A program made the position numbers and the translations under genes. Under the pieces are notes generated by a model that worked only from the letters and a program-made list of their open reading frames with translations, searched no databases and was not told the DNA's origin. DNA of 64,000 nt from Streptomyces brasiliensis (GTDB lineage: Bacteria > Actinomycetota > Actinomycetes > Streptomycetales > Streptomycetaceae): NCBI RefSeq assembly GCF_014647875.1, contig NZ_BMQA01000029.1, positions 1 to 64,000 on the forward strand, written 5' to 3'. The stretch's first letter is position 1; each line of letters opens with the position of its first letter. Below, in pieces: positions 1 to 7,709 of this stretch.

Positions 1-2
1 GC

Positions 3-254
3 GTGGCGGATTTCACCGCACGCTCGCCGGGGCTGACCGAGCAGCAGAAGACGGACATCGGGCGCTGGTACGTCGCGGAGCAGAAACATGTCGCCCGCCT
101 GGTGACCGAGCACATCGCCGACAGCATCCGCGCGGCGGAGGAGCAGCACCGTATCGGCTTCAGGCGATGGCTGCGAGGAACACTGATCGCGATGGTCCTG
201 ATCACCGTTGCCATGGGAGTGTGCGTGACCGTGATCCTCGGAACACTGGGCTGA
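3..254 (+). CDS. Small single-span membrane protein, unknown function
   Basis: An 83-residue protein if translation begins at the GTG at position 3; this is the first usable codon in the window, so the true start may lie upstream. Residues 1-55 are hydrophilic and rich in Glu, Arg and His (for example ARLVTEHIADSIRAAEEQHR). They look helical and cytoplasmic. Residues about 58-80 (GTLIAMVLITVAMGVCVTVIL) form one hydrophobic helix at the extreme C-terminus, which suggests a tail-anchored topology. I recognise no catalytic or binding motif. The G/C-rich third positions support real coding. Nothing downstream on this strand is an intact partner. Confidence 0.55.
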   Translation: MADFTARSPGLTEQQKTDIGRWYVAEQKHVARLVTEHIADSIRAAEEQHRIGFRRWLRGTLIAMVLITVAMGVCVTVILGTLG

Positions 255-357
255 ACCGGCGCGGCCGTGTCGTCAGGAACGCTTGGCGCAGGCCTCGGTC
301 GGTGTTCGCCCATGTCACATATGGGCCGCCCATCGGTCTCAGCTACGAGAGGCGTGA

Positions 358-600
358 AGCGTTCCCTACGGCGAGGAGGCTTCCGTTGGCCGGCGTGGCA
401 GGGCGATCTGCTGGGGCGAAGACCCGGACCTGTTCTTTCCCGTGGGAAACAGCGGCAGCGGTCCGACGCCGATCCAGACGGACGAGGCGAAGGCCGTGTG
501 CCGTCGGTGCCCCGTGCTGCGGCAGTGCCTGCAGTGGGCCATCGAGGCCGATTCCGTGGAAGGAATCTGGGGCGGCACCGAACCAGGTGCCGGGGTGAAG
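358..600 (+). pseudogene. WhiB-like regulator remnant (Wbl family)
   Basis: The frame beginning at 358 encodes ICWGEDPDLFFPVGNSG, then EAKAVCRRCPVLRQCLQWA and EGIWGG. These are the Wbl hallmarks: an N-terminal Cys, the CxxC...C set that ligates a 4Fe-4S cluster, and the G(V/I)WGG turn. No ATG, GTG or TTG is available in this frame between the upstream stop at 355 and the first cysteine. After IWGGTEP the usual basic EERRALKRR DNA-binding tail is missing and the sequence runs into unrelated codons. The four cysteines survive but both ends are broken, so I call it a decayed Wbl gene. A frame slip near 395-405 from a GTG could explain the lost start. Confidence 0.7.
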
Positions 601-760
601 ACCAGCAGCCGCTGCGCCCGATCGGGAATGAGGGTCTTCCACCGTGGGCAGCGGGCACCAGCCGGTCATGAGGGTCGACGTCGCCGTTCAGGGTGGCTGC
701 GGGCGGCGTCGAGGTCGCCGAGGGCGATGGGGGCCTCGGCGGTGCGGGAGCGGCCAGGGT

Positions 761-1096
761 CTACGGGCCGATGTGGACGTAGCCGGCCCATCTGGCTGGG
801 AATTGTGGGTAGCGGGTCCGTAGTTCGACCGCTGTCGTGTGTAAGGCCTGTGCTGCCTGGTCCGCGTCCAGGTCGGGGGGCAGGTTGTCGTAGAACAGGC
901 GTGCTGTTTCCGTGGCCGTGCCGTCGGTGACGCGCCACAGGGTGCCGATGACGTGGCGGAAGCCCGCCGTGTGGAAGGCGGAGCCCAGGTGGATCACCTC
1001 GTCGGCCAGAGCGGAGCCGGCCAAGCGCCAGTGATACGGCGAAGGCCACGTGGATGACAGACCGCATGCCCTGGCCCCGGCTCCCCCCTGGGCCAC
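761..1096 (-). pseudogene. C-terminal fragment of a CHAT-domain (caspase-like) protein
   Basis: The reverse strand reads LADEVIHLGSAFHTAGFRHV, then IGTLWRVTDGTATETARLFY, and ends RYPQFPARWAGYVHIGP. This is the typical last part of the CHAT peptidase domain found in actinobacterial TPR-CHAT proteins. In intact members this segment follows a SACxT motif carrying the catalytic Cys. Here the preceding residues are LSSTWPSPYHWRLAGSA, so the catalytic Cys is absent and the whole N-terminal part (TPRs and catalytic His) is missing. The fragment keeps a natural stop codon at 761. It is most likely a remnant left by deletion. Confidence 0.65.
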
Positions 1097-1372
1097 CCAT
1101 CAACTGCAATCTGTGCACTGGTCGGGTTGTAGTTGACGCGGCTCTCTCCGGGGACGTGCCGGGATTGAAGCGTCACTGGTGAAGTTACCTGTACCAACGC
1201 GACCGTCGGGATGCCCTCATGCAGTGAACTGTGTCCCGTCCTGAACACCTGGAGCCCGTTGCTGGGCGCGAGCCGGCCTCGTCTTGTCAACAAGACTCTC
1301 AGGCCCGGGCATACTCGAAGGCTCGGCTCGCGCCCTTAAGGCCAACTCGTGCCGACCTTCGCTTCCCATTAG

Positions 1373-1499
1373 GCCTACTCGTCCCGCGCCAACCGCGCCT
1401 ACCTGCGCAAGCGCCACATCAAGGCGGTCATCCCGGAGAAGAAGGGCCAGGCCGTCAACCGCAAGAAGAAGGGCAGCCGGGGCGGCCGCCCGAGAAGAA
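1373..1499 (+). pseudogene. IS5-family transposase fragment
   Basis: Frame 2 reads AYSSRANRAYLRKRHIKAVI followed by PEKKGQAVNRKKKGSRGGRP. This is the conserved C-terminal DDE-region block of IS5-group actinobacterial transposases (second Asp region, SRxNRAYLRxRxIKAxIP, and the GSRGGRP motif). Neither the N-terminal DUF4096-type region nor the final catalytic Glu region is present. The similar block of the second remnant near 3130-3230 differs in sequence (LRRRGIKATIPVP), so these are two different IS5-type insertions. Confidence 0.7.
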
Positions 1500-1643
1500 A
1501 CGGCCTGAGCGCCCGTCAGGGGGCATCTGCCGCAGCCCGCCCGTCGGCAGGTGCCCTCCGCGGGTCCGCGTACATCCACGAAGCCGGGAACGTCGGCCCG
1601 ATTCCAGCGAGCCAGGAACTTTCCTGCGCTCCGGGCGGCGCTG

Positions 1644-2234
1644 TCACCACTCGTCGTGGTCGCCGATCACCCGGAAGCTGCCCACGACGCCATCGTCACC
1701 GAACACGCCCCCGTGGACGGTACGGGTCACCACGCCATTGGTGTCGCCGTGGGGACCCACGGTGGCGACCGGAGCGCCGTTGTCACAGGTGAAGCCGCGG
1801 TAGACCTCGACAGTCTTCCGGCTGTCATTGAAAATACTGAAGCTGCTGGAGCCCAGTCCGCTGGCTGCAGTGATGCAGCCATCAGCGGTGGCGGAGTACT
1901 CACGCTCGTTGAAGTAGATCCTCCCCGCGTCCTCGTGGCCTTGGCCTCGTCCGCCACCCTCACGGTCGCGACCCTCGGTCTTCTCTCCGCTTGCGCTGCC
2001 GCTGCCCGCGGGAGCCGCGGCAGGGGCGGCTCGTTGGACGGGCGGGGCTGCCCGGTGGGCAGGCGGGGCTGCTTGGTGGGCAGGCGGGGCTGCCTTGTGG
2101 GCAGGCCGAGCTGCCTGGTGGACAGTCGGGGACGCCGGGGCGGCTCCGGCGGTCGAGGTGTAGGCGATAGCGGTGGCTGCAAGGACCGCCGCGCCTACTC
2201 CGGCAGCGGCAACAGCAAAGGTGCGTGTGGGCAT
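1644..2234 (-). CDS. Secreted Ala/Pro-repeat protein of unknown function
   Basis: A 196-residue protein starting at ATG 2234, with a GAGGGAGAG ribosome-binding site about 8 nt upstream. An in-frame extension to 2510 exists but lacks a signal sequence. Residues 1-33 form a Sec signal peptide (MPTRTFAVAAAGVG, cleavage after AGA). Residues about 34-75 are a low-complexity tract of (HQ/HK/HR)AAPPA units, a likely flexible wall-spanning linker. A charged Gly/Glu/Arg region follows. The C-terminal ~95 residues (RIYFNEREYSATADGC to GVVGSFRVIGDHDEW) look like a small beta-rich exported domain with two Cys (DGCITAAS and FTCDNGAP) that could form a disulfide. I do not recognise a named family. It stands alone between IS remnants. 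Confidence 0.75.
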   Translation of the reverse strand: MPTRTFAVAAAGVGAAVLAATAIAYTSTAGAAPASPTVHQAARPAHKAAPPAHQAAPPAHRAAPPVQRAAPAAAPAGSGSASGEKTEGRDREGGGRGQGHEDAGRIYFNEREYSATADGCITAASGLGSSSFSIFNDSRKTVEVYRGFTCDNGAPVATVGPHGDTNGVVTRTVHGGVFGDDGVVGSFRVIGDHDEW

Positions 2235-2469
2235 GTCACATCTCTCCCTCTCGAGGCGTCGGCAGGGAAACCGACCTGCGATGAACGTAACGACAGCCCG
2301 CATAGCCGTCATTTCGGACATGTTCAAGGTGTGACACGGCGAGTCCAGCCGGGTGAAAACGCGGCACTCATCGCATATCGATGAAACATCTGCACCTCGC
2401 GCGACGCGTACTCCCAGGGCATGTGCCGAGCTCCGCAGCCCCGATGAAGATCTGAACTGATACGCCCCT

Positions 2470-3297
2470 AGGGTCTGTTGCGAAAGTGGATCTCGGTCGT
2501 GGATGATCACGTCCTGGGGGGGGTGATCTGACGAACGGCCAGTGGGCCAGGCTGGAGCGGCTGTTACCGAAGGGCATCAAGCCGGGCCGTCCGCCGGTGT
2601 GGATGCGGCGGCAGCTGATAGAGGGCATACGGTGGCGGACCCGGACCGGTGCCCCCTGGTGTGATGTGCCCGAGCGGTACGGCCCGTGGGACCGGGTCTA
2701 CGACCTCTTCCGCCGTTGGCAGCGGGACGGCTCCGGGGCGCGGATCGTCACCCACTTCCAGGCCGAGGCGGGCGCGAAGGGCCTGATCACCTGAGACGTG
2801 AGCGTCGACTCAACCGTTTGCCGGGCCCACCGGCCCGCGGCCGGTGCGGCGAAAAGGGGGACCTCCCAAATGAGCTGCCCGGCGGCGTCGCTGTTGAGCC
2901 GGCCGGCCACGGGCTCGGACGCTCCCGAGGCGGACTGACCACCAAGATCCACCTCGCCGTCGAGCAGGGCAGAAACCTCTGTCGGTGCTGATCACGGCCA
3001 GCCAACGGGGCGATTCCCCGCAGTTCGAGGCGGTCCTGGAGGTGATCCGGGGGCCCGGCTAGGACGCGGGCGCCCCCGCAGGCGCCCGGACCGGGTCCGG
3101 GCCGACAAGGCGCACGGCTCCCGCCGCAACCGGGCCTACCTGCGCAGACGCGGGATCAAGGCGACCATTCCGGTTCCCGCGGACCGAGTCCGCAACCGAC
3201 AGAAACGCGGCTCCCGGGGCGGTCGGCCGCCGAAATTCGGCAAGACCGACTACCGCGAGCGTCACGCGGTCGAATGCGGGATCAACCGCCTGCTGGA
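2470..3297 (+). mobile_element. Degraded IS5-family insertion sequence
   Basis: A plausible left end is GGGTCTGTTGCGAAAGTGG at about 2470. The transposase N-terminus follows from about 2528 (TNGQWARLERLLPKG, then GTPWCDVPERYGPW-like residues at 2600-2720, as in IS5-group proteins). In-frame TGA at 2792 sits exactly where relatives have Trp (LIT-stop-DVSVDSTVCRAH), so it is a TGG to TGA nonsense change. The reading then moves to another frame (GLGRSRGGLTTKIHLAVEQG, about 2908-2970) and to a third (RADKAHGSRRNRAYLRRRG to GRPPKFGKTDYRERHAVECG, about 3100-3285). The element is therefore inactive. No right inverted repeat is visible; the sequence passes directly into a foreign coding fragment. Confidence 0.8.
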
Positions 3298-3547
3298 GCT
3301 GCTCTTCGCTCTCGACCATCGCCCCCGCCCCTACAACAAGTACCTGGAGTGGGAACTCGCCCGACACCCACTGCCGGGCTGGGACACCGACGTGCAGCTC
3401 CGTGCCGTGGACCGCATCTCGGCAACAGGCGACGTATCCCTGCAGCGGCACCTTTTCGCCCTCGTCGAGGCGGCGGCCCGACAGGCCGGGTACGGCGAGG
3501 TGCTGGACGCATGGAGCGAGGACCTTGACCTTATGCGACCGCAGTAG
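3294..3547 (+). pseudogene. C-terminal fragment of a nucleotidyltransferase-like protein, fused to the IS transposase frame
   Basis: Directly after transposase residues HAVECGINRL the same frame continues LLELLFALDHRPRPYNKYLE, WELARHPLPGWDTDV and ends GYGEVLDAWSEDLDLMRPQ-stop at 3547. Intact IS5 relatives continue instead with KRHRAVATRYDKLAVRYEAT, so the join lies near 3294. The new segment resembles the helical C-terminal substrate-binding part of actinobacterial nucleotidyltransferase-fold proteins (aminoglycoside-type relatives). The N-terminal GSxxxGxxxxxSDxD active site is absent. I infer that an IS-mediated deletion removed the 5' part of that gene. Confidence 0.55.
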
Positions 3548-3568
3548 GGGGCAGAAAGACTTCCCTCC

Positions 3569-3585
3569 GGCCGTGGTCTACGGCC
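3569..3585. terminator. Short hairpin between convergent genes
   Basis: GGCCGT (3569-3574) pairs with ACGGCC (3580-3585) across a 5-nt loop, between the truncated gene ending at 3547 and the deacetylase gene ending at 3663. The stem is only 6 bp and has no U-tract, so it is weak evidence. Confidence 0.25.
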
Positions 3586-3662
3586 GTAGGCGGTGCTCTG
3601 ACCTTCCCAACAGGCCCTGTGCCAGCCCCAGGCCCTGTCAGGTCGCTGTAGCGGACGACGAG

Positions 3663-4430
3663 TCACGGGCCCGGACCGTGGTGGTACACCACGCCGCTGC
3701 GAAGGCCGCCGCTGGTGGCGAAGAGCTGGGGAACGGTGACGAGCTTGTATCCGCGAGCCCTGAGCACGTCGATCAGACGGGGCACGGCCGGTGGGGTCGT
3801 CGCGTAGCGGTCGTGCAGATCGACGATTGCGCCCGGCCGCACCCGGGCGAGGACTGCCCGGTCGATGAAGGCCGGGTCGTGGTGCTTCCAGTCCCGGGGG
3901 TTGACGTTCCACATCACCACCGCCATCCCCGCGGTGCCCGCCGCCTTCCGCACACGGGCGTTCCACGCCCCGAAGGGCGGCCGGAAGAGCACCGGCCTGT
4001 GGCCCGTGACCGAGGCGATCTGCTGCGCCGCGGCCTCGATCTGGTGGTGGACCCGGGGCAGGGTCAGGAGGGTGAGGTGGGGATGGGTGACTGTGTGGTC
4101 GCCGATCGCGTCGCCGTCCCGGTACTCCCTCAGCACGTCCGCCCGGTGCTGGAGCGCGTGTGGTCCGATCAGGAAGAACGTCGCGAGGGCGTGGCTGTGT
4201 TCCAGGGTGGTGAGGAGGGCGGCCGTGTACCGGGTCGGGCCGTCGTCGAAGGTGAGGGCCACACATTTGACGGCCCGGCAGTCGACGGTGTGGGGGTGCA
4301 CAGGGCGCGTGAAGGGTGGGTGCTGCGCTGCGGCTGCTGCCGTCGTCGTACCGAGTGCGGATACGGCGACCGACAGGACGGTGGCGCAAAGAGCCGCCGC
4401 CGTACGGTGCCGACTCGGCCTGGCAGTCAT
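3663..4430 (-). CDS. Secreted polysaccharide deacetylase (NodB domain, carbohydrate esterase 4)
   Basis: A 255-residue protein. I chose ATG 4430 because GAGGT lies 6 nt upstream and a Sec signal peptide begins at once (MTARPSRHRTAAALCATVLS to TTAAAAA). The longer frame to 4595 adds only Arg/Pro-rich sequence. The NodB fold motifs are all present: TFDDGP (catalytic base and metal Asp), HTVTHPHL (metal His pair), RPPFGAWN, and DLHD near the C-terminus. Such enzymes remove N- or O-acetyl groups from peptidoglycan, chitin or other wall or extracellular polysaccharides. Neighbours give no pathway; it is convergent with an IS-associated fragment. Substrate unknown. Confidence 0.9.
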   Translation of the reverse strand: MTARPSRHRTAAALCATVLSVAVSALGTTTAAAAAQHPPFTRPVHPHTVDCRAVKCVALTFDDGPTRYTAALLTTLEHSHALATFFLIGPHALQHRADVLREYRDGDAIGDHTVTHPHLTLLTLPRVHHQIEAAAQQIASVTGHRPVLFRPPFGAWNARVRKAAGTAGMAVVMWNVNPRDWKHHDPAFIDRAVLARVRPGAIVDLHDRYATTPPAVPRLIDVLRARGYKLVTVPQLFATSGGLRSGVVYHHGPGP

Positions 4431-4967
4431 CGTGATACCTCGCCGTCGCGGCCGCGCCTTCCAGCGACCTGGCCAATTCCAGTCTGGTCGGTCGTCCGGA
4501 CCCGCGCGCGCCGGCAAACAACGGGAGAGGTAAGAGGAGCGCAAGCTGCAGCGCAGACCCGGCGGCACCACGGTCCACAGCCTGACGATATTCAAGTATT
4601 CCTCTTACCTCGCCCTCGCGGTCCGTCGGGTGCCACCGACGGGAGGTGAGGCTTCTGGTCGCCCCAAATGCCGGCAAGCAAAGTTGCAGCGCCCAATGCT
4701 GCGACGGACCGCGAGACCCGGCTCTGCCGGTTTGCACAGGTCGCCCGCCGTCGTCCTCGCCCTTCCCTCGGTCGGGGCGGCGGCCAGGTGCGGGCCGACC
4801 TGCGCGGCCGGATGCTCCGCCGCCAGCCGTCCCGCCCCGGCCGACGGCGGCGTCCGCTCGATGCTCCACTGCTCCTGACTCGCGTCACATGAGGCAGTAG
4901 GACCGCGGGACACCGAACCGACTACAGCCCGCCCCGGCGGAGCCCACCAGTCCCACGGCCGAGGTGG
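4431..4967. other. Gap without a recognisable gene
   Basis: This 537-bp interval carries the deacetylase promoter region and several overlapping short open frames on both strands. Their Arg/Pro-rich translations match no family I know and lack consistent codon bias. I see nothing annotatable beyond the ribosome-binding site next to 4430. Confidence 0.4.
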
Positions 4968-6260
4968 TCAGGTCGGGTTGTTGGCGTGGGTGGCCGGATC
5001 AGACTGAGTGGTCGGTGGAAGGGCGGTGTGCTGCATCGCGCCTGTCAGGGGTGCCTGCCGCACAGCCCGGTTGGCCGTGGTGAGGAAGGCCAAGGCGAGT
5101 AGCCATGCCCCGCAGAGCCAGACCAGAGGCTTGGCGCCAAGTGCAGTGATCAGCACACCGCCTGAGAGCGTGCCGACCGACAAAGCTCCCGTGGTGAGCG
5201 TCGAGACCGCACTCGTCGTGCGGCCCCGCAACTCGTCGGGGGTAATGGCCAGCTGGTGAGTAGTCATGGCCACCATGTACACCGGAGCCACCAGCGACTC
5301 GGCGGCCGCGACCGCGGCCAGCAGTATCGGATTGGGGGCGAGCGCGTACAGCGGGAACATCAGTGCCTCCAACCACAGCATCACCACGGCGATCCGTCCG
5401 AGCGGGAAGCGGCGTGTGGCCCTTTCCGAGACCAGCGCCCCCGCCAATGCGCCGACCGCCGCACCGCTGAAGATGACGCCGATCCACAGCGAGGAGGCAC
5501 CAAGCTGCCGGGCGAGGGTGATGATCAGCAGGTAACCCGCGCCGTAGCGCACCTTGTCAGCGGCCGATACCAGGGTGAGAAAGCGGATGACCGGCTGGTG
5601 CCGGAGCCAGCCGAGCCCGTCGCGGATCTCGGTGGCGAGCCCGGCTTTCGTCCGCTGGGCGTGCCCGTCCCCCTGAAACCGGGCGCGCATGAGGCGCAGT
5701 GAGGCAGCGGACAGTGCGAAGGAGACGGCGTTGACGGCGAAGGGCACGGTCCGACCGAGGGCGTAGAGTGCCCCGGCGAGCGAGGCGCCGAAGACGCCCA
5801 CCGCGTTGCCGGCGGACTGCGAGTAGCCGAGTGCGGCGGACAGTTGCCGCGGACCGACCACGTTGGGCAGCGCGGCGGTGTTCGCCACCTGGAAGAGAGT
5901 GGTCAGGATTCCGGAGAGGACGGCCGTCGCGTACAGCTGGGGCATCGTGAGCCTGTCCAGCCACAGCTCGACGGTGACGCCGGCCGTGAGAGCGGCCCGG
6001 CCGAGCTCGCACCAGATCATGGTGCGCTTGCGATCCCATCGGTCGACGAGCGCCCCGGCGATCAGCCCGAATGCCAGGAACGAAAGGGTGCCCAAGCCGA
6101 GTACGTACCCGGCGTGGGTGGCCGACCCGGTGAGGGCCAGCACGATCAGCGGTAGGGCGATGGACTGAGCCTGATCGCCTATGGAGGAGACCAGCTGGCC
6201 GCTCAGCAACAGAGAGAAGTCCCGGTTCTGGAGCACGCCGAGACCACGAAAGGTGTCCAC
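4968..6260 (-). CDS. MFS efflux transporter (EntS/MFS_3-like)
   Basis: A 430-residue, 12-helix major facilitator starting at GTG 6260. The opening (FRGLGVLQNRDFSLLLSGQLVSSIGDQ) is typical of the EntS/MFS_3 exporter group. The loop 2-3 signature is LVDRWDRKRTMIW, and the second half has the related SERATRRFPLGR. Members are proton-driven exporters of siderophores, macrolides or other small molecules. The C-terminal ~30 residues are hydrophilic and Thr/Asn-rich. A perfect 15-bp palindrome (GTTACGCTCCGTAAC, 6265-6279) sits 5 nt upstream of the start and probably controls it. No regulator gene is adjacent, so the natural repressor is elsewhere or lost. Substrate unknown. Confidence 0.85.
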   Translation of the reverse strand: MDTFRGLGVLQNRDFSLLLSGQLVSSIGDQAQSIALPLIVLALTGSATHAGYVLGLGTLSFLAFGLIAGALVDRWDRKRTMIWCELGRAALTAGVTVELWLDRLTMPQLYATAVLSGILTTLFQVANTAALPNVVGPRQLSAALGYSQSAGNAVGVFGASLAGALYALGRTVPFAVNAVSFALSAASLRLMRARFQGDGHAQRTKAGLATEIRDGLGWLRHQPVIRFLTLVSAADKVRYGAGYLLIITLARQLGASSLWIGVIFSGAAVGALAGALVSERATRRFPLGRIAVVMLWLEALMFPLYALAPNPILLAAVAAAESLVAPVYMVAMTTHQLAITPDELRGRTTSAVSTLTTGALSVGTLSGGVLITALGAKPLVWLCGAWLLALAFLTTANRAVRQAPLTGAMQHTALPPTTQSDPATHANNPT

Positions 6261-6264
6261 CGAA

Positions 6265-6279
6265 GTTACGCTCCGTAAC
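6265..6279. promoter_or_regulatory. Perfect palindrome upstream of the MFS exporter
   Basis: GTTACG-CTC-CGTAAC is an exact inverted repeat with a 3-nt centre, immediately upstream of the GTG start at 6260. The size and TTAC/GTAA arms are typical of TetR-family operators. Binding here would block transcription or translation initiation. Confidence 0.6.
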
Positions 6280-6576
6280 AGCTCAAGGATACGAGGGTGG
6301 TGTCGAGGCCGGTATCCGAGCTAGACGTCACAGAGCAGAACGGACATGTGCGGACCGTATCCATCGCATGGCCGAACCACAATCGATTTGTCGGCGCACT
6401 CGCTGGTGGGTGCCCGACGGACGGCACGGCGAGTCAGCCACACCCGCTGCTGCTGGTCTTCAATCGGGTCGTCGTCAGGTGAGCCTGACCGTCCCGCAAT
6501 TCCGCGTACTGAACGCACGTGAGGAGATGAACCTCGCCTGGAGCACGTGCTCCGCCCCGGAGGAGGACGTCGCCGC

Positions 6577-7075
6577 GTAGCAGTCGATCCCCGGAGTTCC
6601 GCAGCAGAGGCGCCGTCATAGTTCACGAAACCCAGGGCTGACCAGCGAGAATGTGCGATGGCATGGCGACGGACAGTGTCACTAGGCGCGGACGTTTCCG
6701 CAGGTCAGCGCGCTAGACTCGTCAAGTCCCTTGTACCGGTACCGGATTGCGGAGCCCCAGAGTACTTGATCTACTCCGCACCGATCCTTGCCGCCTTCGC
6801 CGACCCGTCGCCTCAAGATGCGGACAGAAGCGGACAATCGGTCGCTGCTTCGTCTCCTATTCCTGCTTCGGATCGCCGCTGGCGCAGTGCGCTGACCAGG
6901 GCGTTCTCCCGGCCCTAGTGACACGCCTCAGCCTTGATCGTTTAGGTCTTGCCGCAGGTCAGCGATGCTTTTCGTGCACTATTACGGCCCCGCTGCTGCG
7001 GAACCCTGGGATCCGGTTGTACCACTTTGCGGCCAACGATTTCCTTCGGGCGGCGATCAGCCGGGCGGCAGGTGA
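6577..7075. repeat. Two diverged inverted copies of one gene 5' end, flanking about 230 bp
   Basis: Reverse strand 6577-6686 and forward strand 6914-7030 resemble each other. Each begins CCTAGTGACAC, carries GGTCAGC about 35 nt later, then TTTCGTG(A/C)ACTAT, and CTGCTGCGGAAC. Each could encode the start of a small protein (reverse: VNYDGASAAEL; forward 6974-7075: VHYYGPAAAEPWDPVVPLCG). So they look like duplicated, inverted promoter-plus-5'-gene segments that have since decayed. The inner ends form an 11-bp inverted repeat GTGTCACTAGG / CCTAGTGACAC-like pair. I find no transposase in between. Confidence 0.45.
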
Positions 7076-7185
7076 CGGTGAAGGATCTGCACCTCGTGCC
7101 CTGCCGACGCGTGTGCGCTCGCATGCCGGAACACCGCGCGCCGTCTCGTCGGCCTCGTACGCGTTCAGCAGCGGGAAGCGGATCG

Positions 7186-7623
7186 TCAACAGACCCGCCC
7201 GCGTGTGCATCTGAGGGACAGATTTTTCTTGATCGTGAAGTACGGCTCCACCACGGCTCCCGCCGCATGCTGCGACGGGCCGTCGATGATGTCTTGCCTG
7301 CCGGTCGCGCCGTCCGGATGCCTGCCCAGCCGTAGGGGCTCCTCCCCGGTGCGGGGGTCGACGTACAGGTCCCAGATCCACTGGTGGGCGGTGCGCGCGG
7401 TGGCCAGGGATTCCAGGCGAAGGCGGATCTGGAATTGATCTCCGGTGGGGACGGCCGGCAGGCGCATCTCGCAGTGGCCGCGGCCCCGGGCCATGAGGAG
7501 GAGAACCGCCCTGTCGGTGTCCGTGCCGACCAGGGTCCACAGCAGCCTGATCTGCCCGTCGCGGAGCGAGACCTCGTCCACTTCCGCGCTGCGCGTCCGG
7601 GAGTCGCGGGTTAGCTTGACCAT
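7186..7623 (-). CDS. Unknown protein divergent from a GT-C-like membrane protein
   Basis: A 145-residue soluble protein starting at ATG 7623. The start is MVKLTRDSRTRSAEVDEVSL and the end is VEPYFTIKKNLSLRCTR followed by a few residues. The body alternates hydrophobic and charged residues in a beta-rich pattern (GQIRLLWTLVGTDTDRAVLL, IWDLYVDPRTGEEPLRLGRH). The closing VxPYxTxKxNLSxR phrase resembles C-terminal segments I associate with small actinobacterial 'transferase'-annotated accessory proteins next to glycosyltransferases. I cannot name a function. It shares an 86-bp regulatory region with the divergent gene at 7710, with one palindrome close to each start, so the two are probably co-regulated. 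Confidence 0.6.
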   Translation of the reverse strand: MVKLTRDSRTRSAEVDEVSLRDGQIRLLWTLVGTDTDRAVLLLMARGRGHCEMRLPAVPTGDQFQIRLRLESLATARTAHQWIWDLYVDPRTGEEPLRLGRHPDGATGRQDIIDGPSQHAAGAVVEPYFTIKKNLSLRCTRGRVC

Positions 7624-7651
7624 GTTCTGATCCCTCGCTCTCGCCCCCTGT

Positions 7652-7694
7652 CCTACAGGCTGTAGGGTTCAAAAATTACCCTACACGCTGTAGG
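7652..7694. promoter_or_regulatory. Twin palindromic operators between divergent genes
   Basis: CCTACAGGCTGTAGG (7652-7666) and CCTACACGCTGTAGG (7680-7694) are perfect inverted repeats with a 3-nt centre, 28 bp apart centre to centre. The first lies 29 bp from the leftward ATG (7623), the second 15 bp from the rightward ATG (7710). The TACA-N3-TGTA core recalls BlaI/CopY-type and some MarR-type boxes, but no such regulator is encoded nearby. Confidence 0.7.
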
Positions 7695-7709
7695 GGTGAA
7701 GGGCTGTGA

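Noticed and set aside
4592..4913. Several overlapping short frames upstream of the deacetylase
   Set aside because: No frame has a motif or stable codon bias; I could not choose one over another.
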